DNA of 35,048 nt from Flavobacteriaceae bacterium (lineage in GTDB: Bacteria > Bacteroidota > Bacteroidia > Flavobacteriales > Flavobacteriaceae). The notes beneath the pieces were generated by a model. It did not search any database. It saw only the letters and a list, made by a program, of their open reading frames with translations, and was not told the origin of the DNA. The translations under genes were made by a program, and so were the position numbers. This document shows positions 8,854-17,301 of this stretch, in pieces. The stretch's first letter is position 1. The number at the start of each line of letters is the position of its first letter. The stretch covers positions 1-35,048 of the forward strand of contig DQCR01000071.1 of NCBI GenBank assembly GCA_003533785.1, in the 5' to 3' direction.

Positions 8854-11253
8854 TTAGTTTCTTAAGGGGCGATTATGCATTAAAATATGTTGAATTCGTT
8901 CTTGAGTTTTTTGGTTTCCCAGCAGGGTCAAAAATCCTTCTCGCTCAATATCCAAAAGATATTGTTCGTCCACCATTTGTGTACTAGTGAGATCTCCTCC
9001 ACATATCACATGAGCAATCTGGCGGGCAATGACAACATCGTAGTCTGACATATAGCCGCCCAATTTGAACTCGTTGATGGCTGTGTGAAGGGCACTGATT
9101 CCTCCACGCCCAAGGACTTGAATATCATTTCGTACGGAAGGGGGTACATAATTGGGCGCTAACTCCAACACTTTCGCTTTGGCTTCTCCAATGTTTCGAG
9201 GTGTGTTGTAGCAAATAAAATCCCGCCCTTCTTTGAGATAATGAAGATTGAATGCTTCCGTAGCCGAAGTTGCTACGGCTGCTGTAGCAATATTTTTAAA
9301 ATGGCTGATCAGCGTTGGGATCTTCACATCGCCTTCAAAAAAGGCGTCGGAAGCACGCAAGGCAAATTCTTTGGTACCCCCTCCACCAGGGATCAATCCA
9401 ACTCCAACTTCTACCAAGCCTATGTAGGACTCGGCAGCATAGACACCCGCATCGCAATGCATGGATATCTCGCACCCGCCCCCGAATACATAGCCTTGAG
9501 TAGCTACTACTACAGGGATCTTCGAGGTACGGACTCTCATGTTAATGTCTTGAAAATCCTTGACCATTTGATTCAAATCGTCAAATTTATTTTGCATGGC
9601 TAGCATTCCTACATTCATCAGGTTGGCCCCTACTGAGAATTGCTTTGCGTTGTTTCCAATCACTATTCCGTTCCATTGCTCCCGCTCGGCAATTTCAATC
9701 GCTTCTACCATTGCTTTACCAATGCCTTCTCCTATGGAATTGCTTTTACTGGTAAACTCCAAACACATAACTCCATCGCCGATATCATGCACGGTGCACT
9801 CGCTGTTTTTAATAATAGGTGTCTGCCCGCGATAACTGTCTAAAATAATAAGTCCTTCCGCACTTTTCACAGGCTCAAAAGACTGACTGGACAAGCTATA
9901 ACACTTTTTAGTCCCATTTTCAAATTTGTAAAATTGATCGATACCTTTGGATTGCATTTCTTTGACCCATTTAGGTACCAACCATCCACAAGACTCAATC
10001 AAATCGATTCCCACGGCTACACCCAAAAGGTCCCAATATTCAAACGGTCCATAATCCCAGACATAGCCCGCTCGCATTGCATCGTCAACCAAAAATACTT
10101 CATCGGCAATTTCGGGAACCCGTTCAGCTGTATAGGAAAGTAAAGAGGCAAAATAGTGTCGTAGGAATTGATGCTCGCGACCTTCTCCAGATATCAAAAA
10201 AGCAAATCGCTTAGACATCAAATCAATGGCTTTGGCTTCTTTGACGATTGGAAGCTTGGGCCGTGTGGTTTGAGCATAAGTTAGAGTGTCTAGATTTAAT
10301 ACATTAACTATAGTGCGCCCTTTGTCGTCTTTTTTCTTGGTGCGTTCGTAGAAACCTTTGCCCGACTTATTTCCAAAGAATTGATTATCAACCAAAAAAC
10401 TCATGAAGTTTGGGTCTTCCTTCCCTTTCAAAGCTTCGAAAAAGGTATCATTTTGTACGTTGTCTCGAACAAAATTGGTCACTTTTTCTCCGGTATCAAT
10501 ACCCACTAAGTCTTGCAATTTGAAAGTGGCTGTCTTGGGTCTTCCAATCAATTCTCCAGTGATGGCATCCACCTCTTCCACTGTCATACCGTATTCTTGG
10601 GTAAGTTCCATCATACGCACTCCAGACATCACTCCAATTCTATTGGCAATAAATGCCGGTGTATCTTTACATAAGACAGTTTGTTTTCCTAGATAGATGT
10701 CGCCAAAGTCCATAAAGAAATCGATCATTTTTGGATCGCTTTCTGGAATAGGTATGATCTCTAATAGACGTAAGTAGCGCGGGGGATTGAAAAAATGTGT
10801 TCCACAAAAGTGTTTTTTAAATGCAGCCGAACGCCCTTCGGCGAGCAAATGAATAGGAATACTTGAAGTGTTGGAGCTGACCAGGCTTCCTTGTTTTCGA
10901 TGGGCCTCTACCTTTTGAAAAATGGATTGTTTGATATCCAAACGTTCAACCACAACTTCTACAATCCAATCGGCATCGGAAATTTTATCAAAATTATCTT
11001 CAAAATTTCCTGTAGTGATTCTTTGGGCATAGCTTTTGTCAAACAATGCTGCGGGTTTGGATTTAATAGCTTTGGCTAGGGCCTCATTAGCCACTTTGTT
11101 ACGAACATTCGGGTTGGTTTCACTGGCCTCAATATCGAAAGGAAGAATGTCTAACATGACAACTTCCATTCCAACATTCGCCAAGTGACATGCTATTCCA
11201 GAACCCATTACTCCGGAACCCAGTACGGCTACTTTTTTGATACGATAACTCAT
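8854..11253 (-). CDS. fadN: 3-hydroxyacyl-CoA dehydrogenase / enoyl-CoA hydratase fusion (FadN type)
   Basis: This 799-aa two-function enzyme carries the hydration and NAD-dependent oxidation steps of beta-oxidation. The dehydrogenase comes first: Rossmann motif LGSGVMGSGIA (11-21), then SSNTSSIP and the HFFNPP signature, followed by two 3HCDH C-terminal-type segments. The crotonase-fold hydratase is C-terminal (about 505-690), with oxyanion segments FSVGANL and GYVFGGGCEISMHCD near residue 590, and EVGVGLIPGGGG. This order is that of Bacillus FadN, the reverse of E. coli FadB. I start at ATG 11253 (MSYRIKKVAVLG); a start at 11328 would add 25 unconserved residues and run through the promoter region. 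First gene of the operon with fadA and tetR. Confidence 0.94.
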   Translation of the reverse strand: MSYRIKKVAVLGSGVMGSGIACHLANVGMEVVMLDILPFDIEASETNPNVRNKVANEALAKAIKSKPAALFDKSYAQRITTGNFEDNFDKISDADWIVEVVVERLDIKQSIFQKVEAHRKQGSLVSSNTSSIPIHLLAEGRSAAFKKHFCGTHFFNPPRYLRLLEIIPIPESDPKMIDFFMDFGDIYLGKQTVLCKDTPAFIANRIGVMSGVRMMELTQEYGMTVEEVDAITGELIGRPKTATFKLQDLVGIDTGEKVTNFVRDNVQNDTFFEALKGKEDPNFMSFLVDNQFFGNKSGKGFYERTKKKDDKGRTIVNVLNLDTLTYAQTTRPKLPIVKEAKAIDLMSKRFAFLISGEGREHQFLRHYFASLLSYTAERVPEIADEVFLVDDAMRAGYVWDYGPFEYWDLLGVAVGIDLIESCGWLVPKWVKEMQSKGIDQFYKFENGTKKCYSLSSQSFEPVKSAEGLIILDSYRGQTPIIKNSECTVHDIGDGVMCLEFTSKSNSIGEGIGKAMVEAIEIAEREQWNGIVIGNNAKQFSVGANLMNVGMLAMQNKFDDLNQMVKDFQDINMRVRTSKIPVVVATQGYVFGGGCEISMHCDAGVYAAESYIGLVEVGVGLIPGGGGTKEFALRASDAFFEGDVKIPTLISHFKNIATAAVATSATEAFNLHYLKEGRDFICYNTPRNIGEAKAKVLELAPNYVPPSVRNDIQVLGRGGISALHTAINEFKLGGYMSDYDVVIARQIAHVICGGDLTSTQMVDEQYLLDIEREGFLTLLGNQKTQERIQHILMHNRPLRN

Positions 11254-11275
11254 GGATTTTTTTTTGGTGTAGGCT

Positions 11276-11283
11276 AAAATATA
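11276..11283 (-). promoter_or_regulatory. candidate fadN promoter -7 element
   Basis: Read on the minus strand this is TATATTTT, one mismatch from the Bacteroidota -7 consensus TAnnTTTG, 22 nt before the fadN ATG. A TGAC sits 16 nt upstream on the same strand, at the position of a weak -33 element. Assignment is by eye. Confidence 0.3.
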
Positions 11284-11290
11284 AAAAATA

Positions 11291-11303
11291 TGACACCTCG
11301 TCA
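11291..11303. promoter_or_regulatory. candidate TetR operator between fadN and the SCP2 gene
   Basis: A dyad TGAC-N5-GTCA lies in the 86-bp divergent gap. Each half-site falls about where the -33 element of one of the two divergent promoters should be. A protein bound here could shut both. The TetR protein encoded at the end of the fadN operon is the natural candidate; this is inference from position and symmetry only. Confidence 0.35.
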
Positions 11304-11313
11304 CTTTTTTTAT

Positions 11314-11321
11314 TACATTTG
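11314..11321 (+). promoter_or_regulatory. promoter -7 element (TACATTTG) of the SCP2 gene
   Basis: TACATTTG fits the Bacteroidota -7 consensus TAnnTTTG exactly. It lies 18 nt before the ATG at 11340, predicting a leader of roughly a dozen nucleotides. A TGACA at 11291, 18 nt upstream, is a poor match to the TTTG -33 box. Confidence 0.45.
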
Positions 11322-11339
11322 ATTTCAAATAAGTATTTT

Positions 11340-11633
11340 ATGAATCAAGACGTATTTGACCAATTAAAACAGAGAGCCGATAATGCCAGTCCTATTGGTG
11401 GAACGCTAAAATTTGTTGTAGATGACACCATTGTATTTATCGACGGAACTGGGGCTGAAAATCAAACCACTTCAGAGGATAAAGAAGCTGATTGTAGCAT
11501 TACTGTGAGTCAATCCGTATTGGAAAAACTTCGAGACGGCGAACTCAATCCGATGATGGCTGTAATGGGTGGCCAGATCAAAATTGGGGGAGATATGGGT
11601 CTCGCTATGAAAGTACAATCCCTTTTGGCCTAG
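11340..11633 (+). CDS. SCP2 sterol-binding-domain protein
   Basis: A 97-aa single-domain protein of the SCP2 fold, which binds lipids or fatty acyl-CoA in a hydrophobic tunnel. Family features are the central GGTLKFVVDD and VFIDGTG strands, the acidic segment with DCSITVSQSVLEKLRDGELNP, and the C-terminal MGGQIKIGGDMGLAMKVQSLL. I start at ATG 11340 (MNQDVFDQL), placed just after an exact TAnnTTTG promoter element; the in-frame start at 11319 would sit inside that element. Read divergently from the fadN operon, it may carry acyl-CoA for beta-oxidation. The fold is clear; the cargo is inferred from the neighbours. Confidence 0.9.
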   Translation: MNQDVFDQLKQRADNASPIGGTLKFVVDDTIVFIDGTGAENQTTSEDKEADCSITVSQSVLEKLRDGELNPMMAVMGGQIKIGGDMGLAMKVQSLLA

Positions 11634-11666
11634 GTATATTGTGCCTGCCTATCTCTTACTTGATTT

Positions 11667-14600
11667 CTACCAATCAAACGTTTTTAATTCTGTTTTTTCT
11701 TGATGCGGTAGTTTTTCCATTACCGTACTGAAAGAATCCCAGTTATTTGCATAAAAAGCATTCACCATTTCCAGTGCATTTTTCAATTGATTTTCAGCTT
11801 TGGCGATTAATTGTCTCTCGGTATCAGTGATCCCTTTGGGGCGTGTTCGAACGTAGTAAGCCGCTCTGTATATACGTGTCATCGCATGTGGAGTAGGGTT
11901 GCGAACAATCCCTTGCCGATTGTCTTTTTTCCCTAAAAATAAAGCCTCAAGTGCTTCTAATTTTTTTAGAATCTCAGAGGAGGTGTTGTTTAGACTATCA
12001 TCTACTTCTTGTGCTTTCAATCTTTGAATAAAAGCTTTCACCTCTTTTTGGCTATTTTGAACTTGTTGAACCGCTTCTGCGGCAAGTGCGGTCATTTTCT
12101 CCAATTGGGTCAATGCTTCATATCGTACTTTAAAGGCCGCTTCTGAATCTTCCACTCTAGGGTCTAATGCTACATCAATCTTGGCTTTGGAGTGGATTGT
12201 CCCATTAGTCAATACCACGGAATAGGTCCCGGGCAAAACAGGCTTTCCACTTCTTTCCTCGTCTTCATCATCATCATCGGAATCATCGTCTTCTCGTTTT
12301 GGTCGATCCACGGCCTCTTCCGACAGGTCCCAAATCCATCGATAAATTCCTTTTTCTTTAGGTTGCTCTCGGGTCAAAGTTTTGACTAGTTCTTCATTTC
12401 TGAACAACTGCATTTCCAATTTTAATTTCTTGTCTCCATTAGAATCTGGGTTGAAATAGAAAGTAAAACGTCCCCCTTCTGGGCGATTTTCACCATTATA
12501 TATTGCATCGCCTCCAAAACGAGTTCCCGAAGGCTGTTGGTAAGCAGCATGATAGGCCGTAGGAGCGTTAAACAAGACCAAGGCTTGTTCTATCAGTTTC
12601 GGGTTTTTAGCAATTTGGCGAAGGGGTTCAATATCGTCAAGTACCCAAGCAGCGCGTCCAAAGGTCCCAATGATTAAATCGGGTTCGCGCTTGTGGATCA
12701 CCAGATCTTTGGTGGAAACCGTAGGGAATAAATCGGCTTTTACTTTCTCCCAACTCTTGGCTCCGTCCAACGACAGATACAAACCGTCATCCGTTCCCAA
12801 GAAAAATAAATTGGGAGACAGGGGATCTTGAATAATTGACAACGCATAGCTAGACACATCCTGTGCATCGACAATTCGTTCCCAGTTTTTACCATAGTTT
12901 GTTGTTCGATATACATAGGGGGTATAGTTGAAACGCCGGTAGTCATTGGCCACTAGGAGGGCAGCGCCTTTTTGATAGGGAGAGGCTTTAATTTGAGGAA
13001 TCCAGCTTCCTTGAGGCAGTCCTTTCAGATTTTTGGTGACCTCTATCCAAGTATTTCCGCCATCCTGAGTGTAATGAACATGTCCGTCGTCCGAAGCTGT
13101 CCACAACATATTTTCTTCCAAGGGGGAGGGTTCAATAACAAGAAGGGTGCAGTGGTTTTCTGCTCCAGTGGCATCTAAGGTTAAACCACCGCTATCGCTT
13201 TGTTTTTGTTTGCTTTTATCGTTGGTGGTCAAGTCTGGTGAAATGACTTGCCAAGTGAGGCCTTCGTCTTGACTCTTATGAACGAATTGACTTCCAAAAT
13301 ACAGCGTTTGAGCATTGAATGGATCTTTAGCAATGGCCGCATTCCAATTGAATCGAAGTAATATATTAGGATCTGGATGCGTGGGCTTAATTGAATAATT
13401 ATCTCCGGTTTCTGCATCATAACGTGAGACACTTCCTTGCTGACTCATCCCAAAACCAAATCGAGAATTGGATTCGTTGGGAACAACATCGAAGCCATCG
13501 CCAAATAAAATTTCTTGCCAGTAGGCATTTCGTATTCCTTGATCACGCCAAACATAGGCGGGTCCTTTCCAAGAGCCATTGTCTTGCATACCACCATAGA
13601 CGTTATACGGATAGTCCATATCCACACTGATATGGTAGAATTGGCCAACAGGAATATTTCCTACAAAACGCCAATTTTTGCCGCGATCGCGAGTTATATT
13701 AAGTCCTCCATCGTTCCCATTAATCATAAAACTGCCATCCTTGGGGTGAATCCACCATGCGTGGTGATCGGGGTGTACTCCATTGTCTACATTATAGGCA
13801 GGCATCAACTCTTTAAAACTTTTACCTCCGTCTTCTGAAACATTAACATAGGTGAAAATCGAGTAAATTCTGTTTTCATTTTGGGGGTCCACTCGAATGT
13901 CGGAATAGTAAAAGGGGCGGTTTCCAATTTCTTCTTCCTCATTGACTAATTTCCAATGCAGTCCTCCATCGTCGGACCGATAGAATCCGTTCTTTTTTGC
14001 TTCAATCAAGGCGTAAACGCGTTGGGTATCGCTTGGGGCAATAGCCAGTCCTATTCGTCCCAATTCGCCTTCGGGAAGCCCATCTTGCTGTGTGATCTGT
14101 TTCCAATGGTCTCCACCATCATGGGTGATGAAGAGTCCGCTTCCCTTTCCTCCTGATTTGAAAAACCAAGGATCGCGTTTGTGTTCCCACAGTGCTGCAA
14201 TTAACTTATTGGGATTACTGGGGTCCATTACCAAGTCTGCAGCTCCTGTTTTGAGATTCGCAAACAAAATTTTCTTCCAGTGTATTCCCCCATCCGTCGT
14301 TTTATACACCCCTCGCTCAGGATGTTCACCCCAAGGAGATCCAATGGCAGCAACATAAACGGTATTTGGGTTTTGAGGGTCTATTAGTATCCGGTGAATA
14401 TGACGGGTCTTCTCAAGGCCCATGCTTTGCCAAGTTTGCCCTCCGTCTAAGGATTTGAAAATTCCATATCCGCCATTGAGGCTATTTCTAGGGTTGCCTT
14501 CTCCCGTCCCCACCCAAACTACTTCGGGATTCGATTGTTGGATAGCAATCGCACCAATTGATGCCGTAATTTGATCATTGAACAAAGAAGTCCAACGGAT

Positions 14601-14819
14601 TCCGCCACTGGTTGATTTCCAGACCCCCCCCGAGGCAGCACCAGCGTAAATAATATCTGGATTTTGAAGGTTTACATCGATCGCTGTAATTCTTCCACTC
14701 ATCCCTCCTGGCCCAATATTTCGCGGTTTCATTTCCTTCATAAGAGCCGTTGAAAACTGCCCAAAACTCAAACTGACCGTAAATAAAACACCTAACTGAA
14801 TTATTCTTCTCATTTCCAT
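11667..14819 (-). CDS. secreted VPS10/sortilin-like BNR-repeat protein
   Basis: This 1050-aa exported protein begins with a signal peptide (about 3-20, IIQLGVLFTVSLSFG) probably cut before Gln. Most of the length is a beta-propeller built from Asp-box repeats: SLDGGQTW, TTDGGIHW, THDGGDHW, SDDGGLHW, SEDGGKSF, TQDGGNTW and SLDGAKSW. This is the sortilin/VPS10-like architecture often annotated in Bacteroidota as a glycosyl hydrolase; I see no catalytic motif that proves activity. A very acidic patch of Asp and Glu lies at about 840-857. The C-terminal 170 residues look helical. Start at 14819 or Met3 (14813) cannot be told apart. It stands alone, facing away from the sulfatase across 103 bp. 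Function is unknown; binding of peptides or glycans outside the cell is plausible. Confidence 0.88.
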   Translation of the reverse strand: MEMRRIIQLGVLFTVSLSFGQFSTALMKEMKPRNIGPGGMSGRITAIDVNLQNPDIIYAGAASGGVWKSTSGGIRWTSLFNDQITASIGAIAIQQSNPEVVWVGTGEGNPRNSLNGGYGIFKSLDGGQTWQSMGLEKTRHIHRILIDPQNPNTVYVAAIGSPWGEHPERGVYKTTDGGIHWKKILFANLKTGAADLVMDPSNPNKLIAALWEHKRDPWFFKSGGKGSGLFITHDGGDHWKQITQQDGLPEGELGRIGLAIAPSDTQRVYALIEAKKNGFYRSDDGGLHWKLVNEEEEIGNRPFYYSDIRVDPQNENRIYSIFTYVNVSEDGGKSFKELMPAYNVDNGVHPDHHAWWIHPKDGSFMINGNDGGLNITRDRGKNWRFVGNIPVGQFYHISVDMDYPYNVYGGMQDNGSWKGPAYVWRDQGIRNAYWQEILFGDGFDVVPNESNSRFGFGMSQQGSVSRYDAETGDNYSIKPTHPDPNILLRFNWNAAIAKDPFNAQTLYFGSQFVHKSQDEGLTWQVISPDLTTNDKSKQKQSDSGGLTLDATGAENHCTLLVIEPSPLEENMLWTASDDGHVHYTQDGGNTWIEVTKNLKGLPQGSWIPQIKASPYQKGAALLVANDYRRFNYTPYVYRTTNYGKNWERIVDAQDVSSYALSIIQDPLSPNLFFLGTDDGLYLSLDGAKSWEKVKADLFPTVSTKDLVIHKREPDLIIGTFGRAAWVLDDIEPLRQIAKNPKLIEQALVLFNAPTAYHAAYQQPSGTRFGGDAIYNGENRPEGGRFTFYFNPDSNGDKKLKLEMQLFRNEELVKTLTREQPKEKGIYRWIWDLSEEAVDRPKREDDDSDDDDEDEERSGKPVLPGTYSVVLTNGTIHSKAKIDVALDPRVEDSEAAFKVRYEALTQLEKMTALAAEAVQQVQNSQKEVKAFIQRLKAQEVDDSLNNTSSEILKKLEALEALFLGKKDNRQGIVRNPTPHAMTRIYRAAYYVRTRPKGITDTERQLIAKAENQLKNALEMVNAFYANNWDSFSTVMEKLPHQEKTELKTFDW

Positions 14820-14922
14820 CTCTTTTCATTTTACAAGCAATATACTATTCCTTGATGTAATTCAATAGGCCCCCCAATCTTTAGCTTGTTTTTTGTAAAT
14901 TCAGACAAGATAAATTCCAAAA

Positions 14923-16560
14923 ATGATTATACAACTCCCATTAAGACTTATCGCAGGAATGTTTCTTCTTTTTGTAGGCTGTTCCCCTAAAATCAAGGAT
15001 ACTACAAAACCCAACATCTTGTTCATTATGTCCGATGATCACGCCTACCAAGCCATTAGTGCTTACCACGATTCTCTTCTGCAAACTCCAAACATCGATC
15101 GCCTAGCAAAAGAAGGTATCCGATTTACCAATGCGAGTGTGACCAATTCCATTTGCGCGCCGTCTCGCGCTACCATCCTTACTGGAAAACACACCCATCT
15201 CCATGGAAAAGTAGATAATCGTTTTCCGTTTGACACTACCCAAACTACTTTTCCACAGCTATTTAAAAAAGCGGGATACAAAACAGCCATGTTTGGCAAA
15301 CTCCATTTTGGTAATTCTCCCAAAGGAGTAGATGAATTTAAAATATTACCGGGTCAGGGACATTATATCAATCCAGATTTTATAACTACGGAACAAGACA
15401 CTGTAAGAATTGAGGGTTATGCCACCGATATAATTACAGATTTGACTTTGGATTGGCTGGAAAGAGAGGCTCAGGATGACACCCCTTTTATGCTAATGTA
15501 TCTTCACAAGGCACCCCACAGACCATGGTGGCCTCGTGCCGACAAATTTGCTGAATTTACTCAAAAAACCTTTCCTGAACCCGCCACTCTTTTTGATGAT
15601 TACAAAGGGCGCGGGAGTGCAGCCAAAACGGCAGAAATGAATTTGTTAAAGCATATGATGTACAGCCACGATAGCAAAATCCGACCCGAACTAATCACCG
15701 CAATGGGCGATCAAGTTCAGCCATCTGTAAATGAATTCGAGAATGGGTTCTACGGCCCCTATCACCGAGCTACTCTGGAACAACGAGCCCTCTACAAACC
15801 TACCTTGGATCGTATTAATGCTGAATTTGAAACCCAATGGCCGAAAATGACAGATCAGCAAAAAATGCGATGGAAATACCAGCGTTATATGCAGGACTAT
15901 TTGGCTACGATATCCTCTATTGATGACAACCTCGGAAGGGTTTTGAATTATTTGGATCAATCGGGTCTTTCAGAAAACACTATTGTTATCTATACTTCCG
16001 ACCAAGGCTTTTATCTCGGAGAACACGGATGGTTTGACAAACGTTTCATTTATGATGAATCCTTCAAAACCCCTCTTATTATTCGATGGCCAAGAAAAAT
16101 CCAAGGCGAACAAATTGTGACAGAGATGGTCCAAAATCTCGACTATGCTCCCACTCTATTGAACCTCGCTCAGATTGAAATTCCCAAAGACATGCAAGGA
16201 AAAAGCCTTAAACCGCTGCTGTTCTCAGAAGAAGAAGAAACCCAAAAATGGAATCGTGATGCTGTGTATTATCATTATTATGAATATCCAGCAGTTCATA
16301 TGGTAAAGCGCCATTATGGCTTGGTCTCAGAAGACTACAAGCTCGCTCACTTCTATTATGATGTAGATGAATGGGAACTCTATGATCGAAAAGAAGATCC
16401 ACAAGAAATAAATAATGTTATTTCGGATCCCGCATACACAGAGGTTGTCATAGAACTCAAAGAAAAGCTAGCTGAAATGCGTTTGGAATACAAAGACAGT
16501 CCAGAACTCGATCAATACTATATTGATTTATATCGACAGAATGGCTATCTCACCAATTGA
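14923..16560 (+). CDS. sulfatase lipoprotein, possibly N-acetylglucosamine-6-sulfatase-like
   Basis: This 545-aa type I sulfatase removes sulfate esters from glycans. The lipobox FVGC gives a lipidated C20, so it is envelope-anchored. The formylglycine motif C-x-P-x-R is seen as SICAPSRATILTG with C78, P80 and R82; calcium ligands D38/D39 (MSDDH) and D360 (TSDQG), plus H368 and K373 downstream, are in place. Maturation needs a formylglycine-generating enzyme, which is not in this window. The TSDQGFYLGEHGWFDKR segment and overall pattern resemble GlcNAc-6-sulfatase-like (S1_11-type) enzymes, but subfamily assignment by eye is uncertain. It is followed after 75 bp by a HAD phosphatase with its own promoter-like element, so an operon is not certain. 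Confidence 0.93.
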   Translation: MIIQLPLRLIAGMFLLFVGCSPKIKDTTKPNILFIMSDDHAYQAISAYHDSLLQTPNIDRLAKEGIRFTNASVTNSICAPSRATILTGKHTHLHGKVDNRFPFDTTQTTFPQLFKKAGYKTAMFGKLHFGNSPKGVDEFKILPGQGHYINPDFITTEQDTVRIEGYATDIITDLTLDWLEREAQDDTPFMLMYLHKAPHRPWWPRADKFAEFTQKTFPEPATLFDDYKGRGSAAKTAEMNLLKHMMYSHDSKIRPELITAMGDQVQPSVNEFENGFYGPYHRATLEQRALYKPTLDRINAEFETQWPKMTDQQKMRWKYQRYMQDYLATISSIDDNLGRVLNYLDQSGLSENTIVIYTSDQGFYLGEHGWFDKRFIYDESFKTPLIIRWPRKIQGEQIVTEMVQNLDYAPTLLNLAQIEIPKDMQGKSLKPLLFSEEEETQKWNRDAVYYHYYEYPAVHMVKRHYGLVSEDYKLAHFYYDVDEWELYDRKEDPQEINNVISDPAYTEVVIELKEKLAEMRLEYKDSPELDQYYIDLYRQNGYLTN

Positions 16561-16614
16561 GTTTGACAGCATATTTATTAACGGTAACTAAATCCCTGTT
16601 TGTTGTTTTAAAAG

Positions 16615-16622
16615 TATTTTTG
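16615..16622 (+). promoter_or_regulatory. candidate promoter -7 element of the HAD phosphatase gene
   Basis: TATTTTTG fits the TAnnTTTG consensus, 13 nt before the ATG at 16636. A TTTGTTG at 16599-16605 lies upstream, but closer than the usual 17-23 nt -33 spacing, so the promoter is tentative. Confidence 0.33.
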
Positions 16623-16635
16623 TTAAAAAGTTTGA

Positions 16636-17301
16636 ATGCTTAAAGCAGTTCTTTTTGATATGGACGGTGTGATTGTCAACAGTGAACCGCTCCATCGCAA
16701 AGCCTATCAAAAAATGTTTTTGGAATTTGGCATGGAAGTAAGTGATAGTATGTACGAATCTTTTACTGGGAAAGCCACTTTGTCTATATGCCAGACACTC
16801 TGCAATACCTTTTCACTTTCTTTTACCCCTGAAACACTAATGGCCGCTAAGCGGCGTCATTTTAAAACATTATTTGAAAACGATTTGGCTTTAGAACTGA
16901 TCGATGGGGTATTCCAATGCATCCAAGACTATTATGAACAAGGTTTGAATTTAGTCCTTGCTTCTTCAGCTTCAATGACCAACATCAATCGTGTTTTCGA
17001 TCGTTTTGATTTGGATCGTTATTTCGTGGCCAAACTCAGCGGTGCTGATTTAGCAGCTTCAAAACCACATCCAGAAATTTTTATTAAAGCTGCTCAGGCT
17101 GCTGGCTATGAACACCACGAATGCATGGTCATCGAAGACTCAACCAATGGAATCCAAGCCGCTCATGCAGCTGGAATTTATTGTGTAGCGTATCAGAGTT
17201 CTGCTTCGCACAATCAAGATTACCGATTGGCTAATTATGTCATTCGGGATTTTAAAGAGATCGCTTTTGAACGTATTTCAAGTTTTTTTCCCGCCCGTTA
17301 G
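16636..17301 (+). CDS. HAD-superfamily phosphatase / beta-phosphoglucomutase-like
   Basis: A 221-aa HAD hydrolase of the beta-phosphoglucomutase/phosphatase subfamily with a helical cap after motif I. Motif I is LFDMDGVIVNSEPLH with nucleophile D8 and acid/base D10; motif II is S110 in LASSAS; motif III is K143 in SKPHPE; motif IV is E167/D168 in VIEDSTNG. The substrate is probably a sugar phosphate. Being next to glycan-degrading genes, a role in sugar catabolism is plausible, but this family is too broad to choose between a mutase and a phosphatase. The 3' end overlaps the convergent APH-like gene by 4 bp. Confidence 0.9.
   Translation: MLKAVLFDMDGVIVNSEPLHRKAYQKMFLEFGMEVSDSMYESFTGKATLSICQTLCNTFSLSFTPETLMAAKRRHFKTLFENDLALELIDGVFQCIQDYYEQGLNLVLASSASMTNINRVFDRFDLDRYFVAKLSGADLAASKPHPEIFIKAAQAAGYEHHECMVIEDSTNGIQAAHAAGIYCVAYQSSASHNQDYRLANYVIRDFKEIAFERISSFFPAR

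Noticed and set aside
14575..14829. Open frame on the minus strand over the VPS10-like gene start
   Set aside because: It is in a different frame of a strongly supported gene, and has no recognisable domain or signal.
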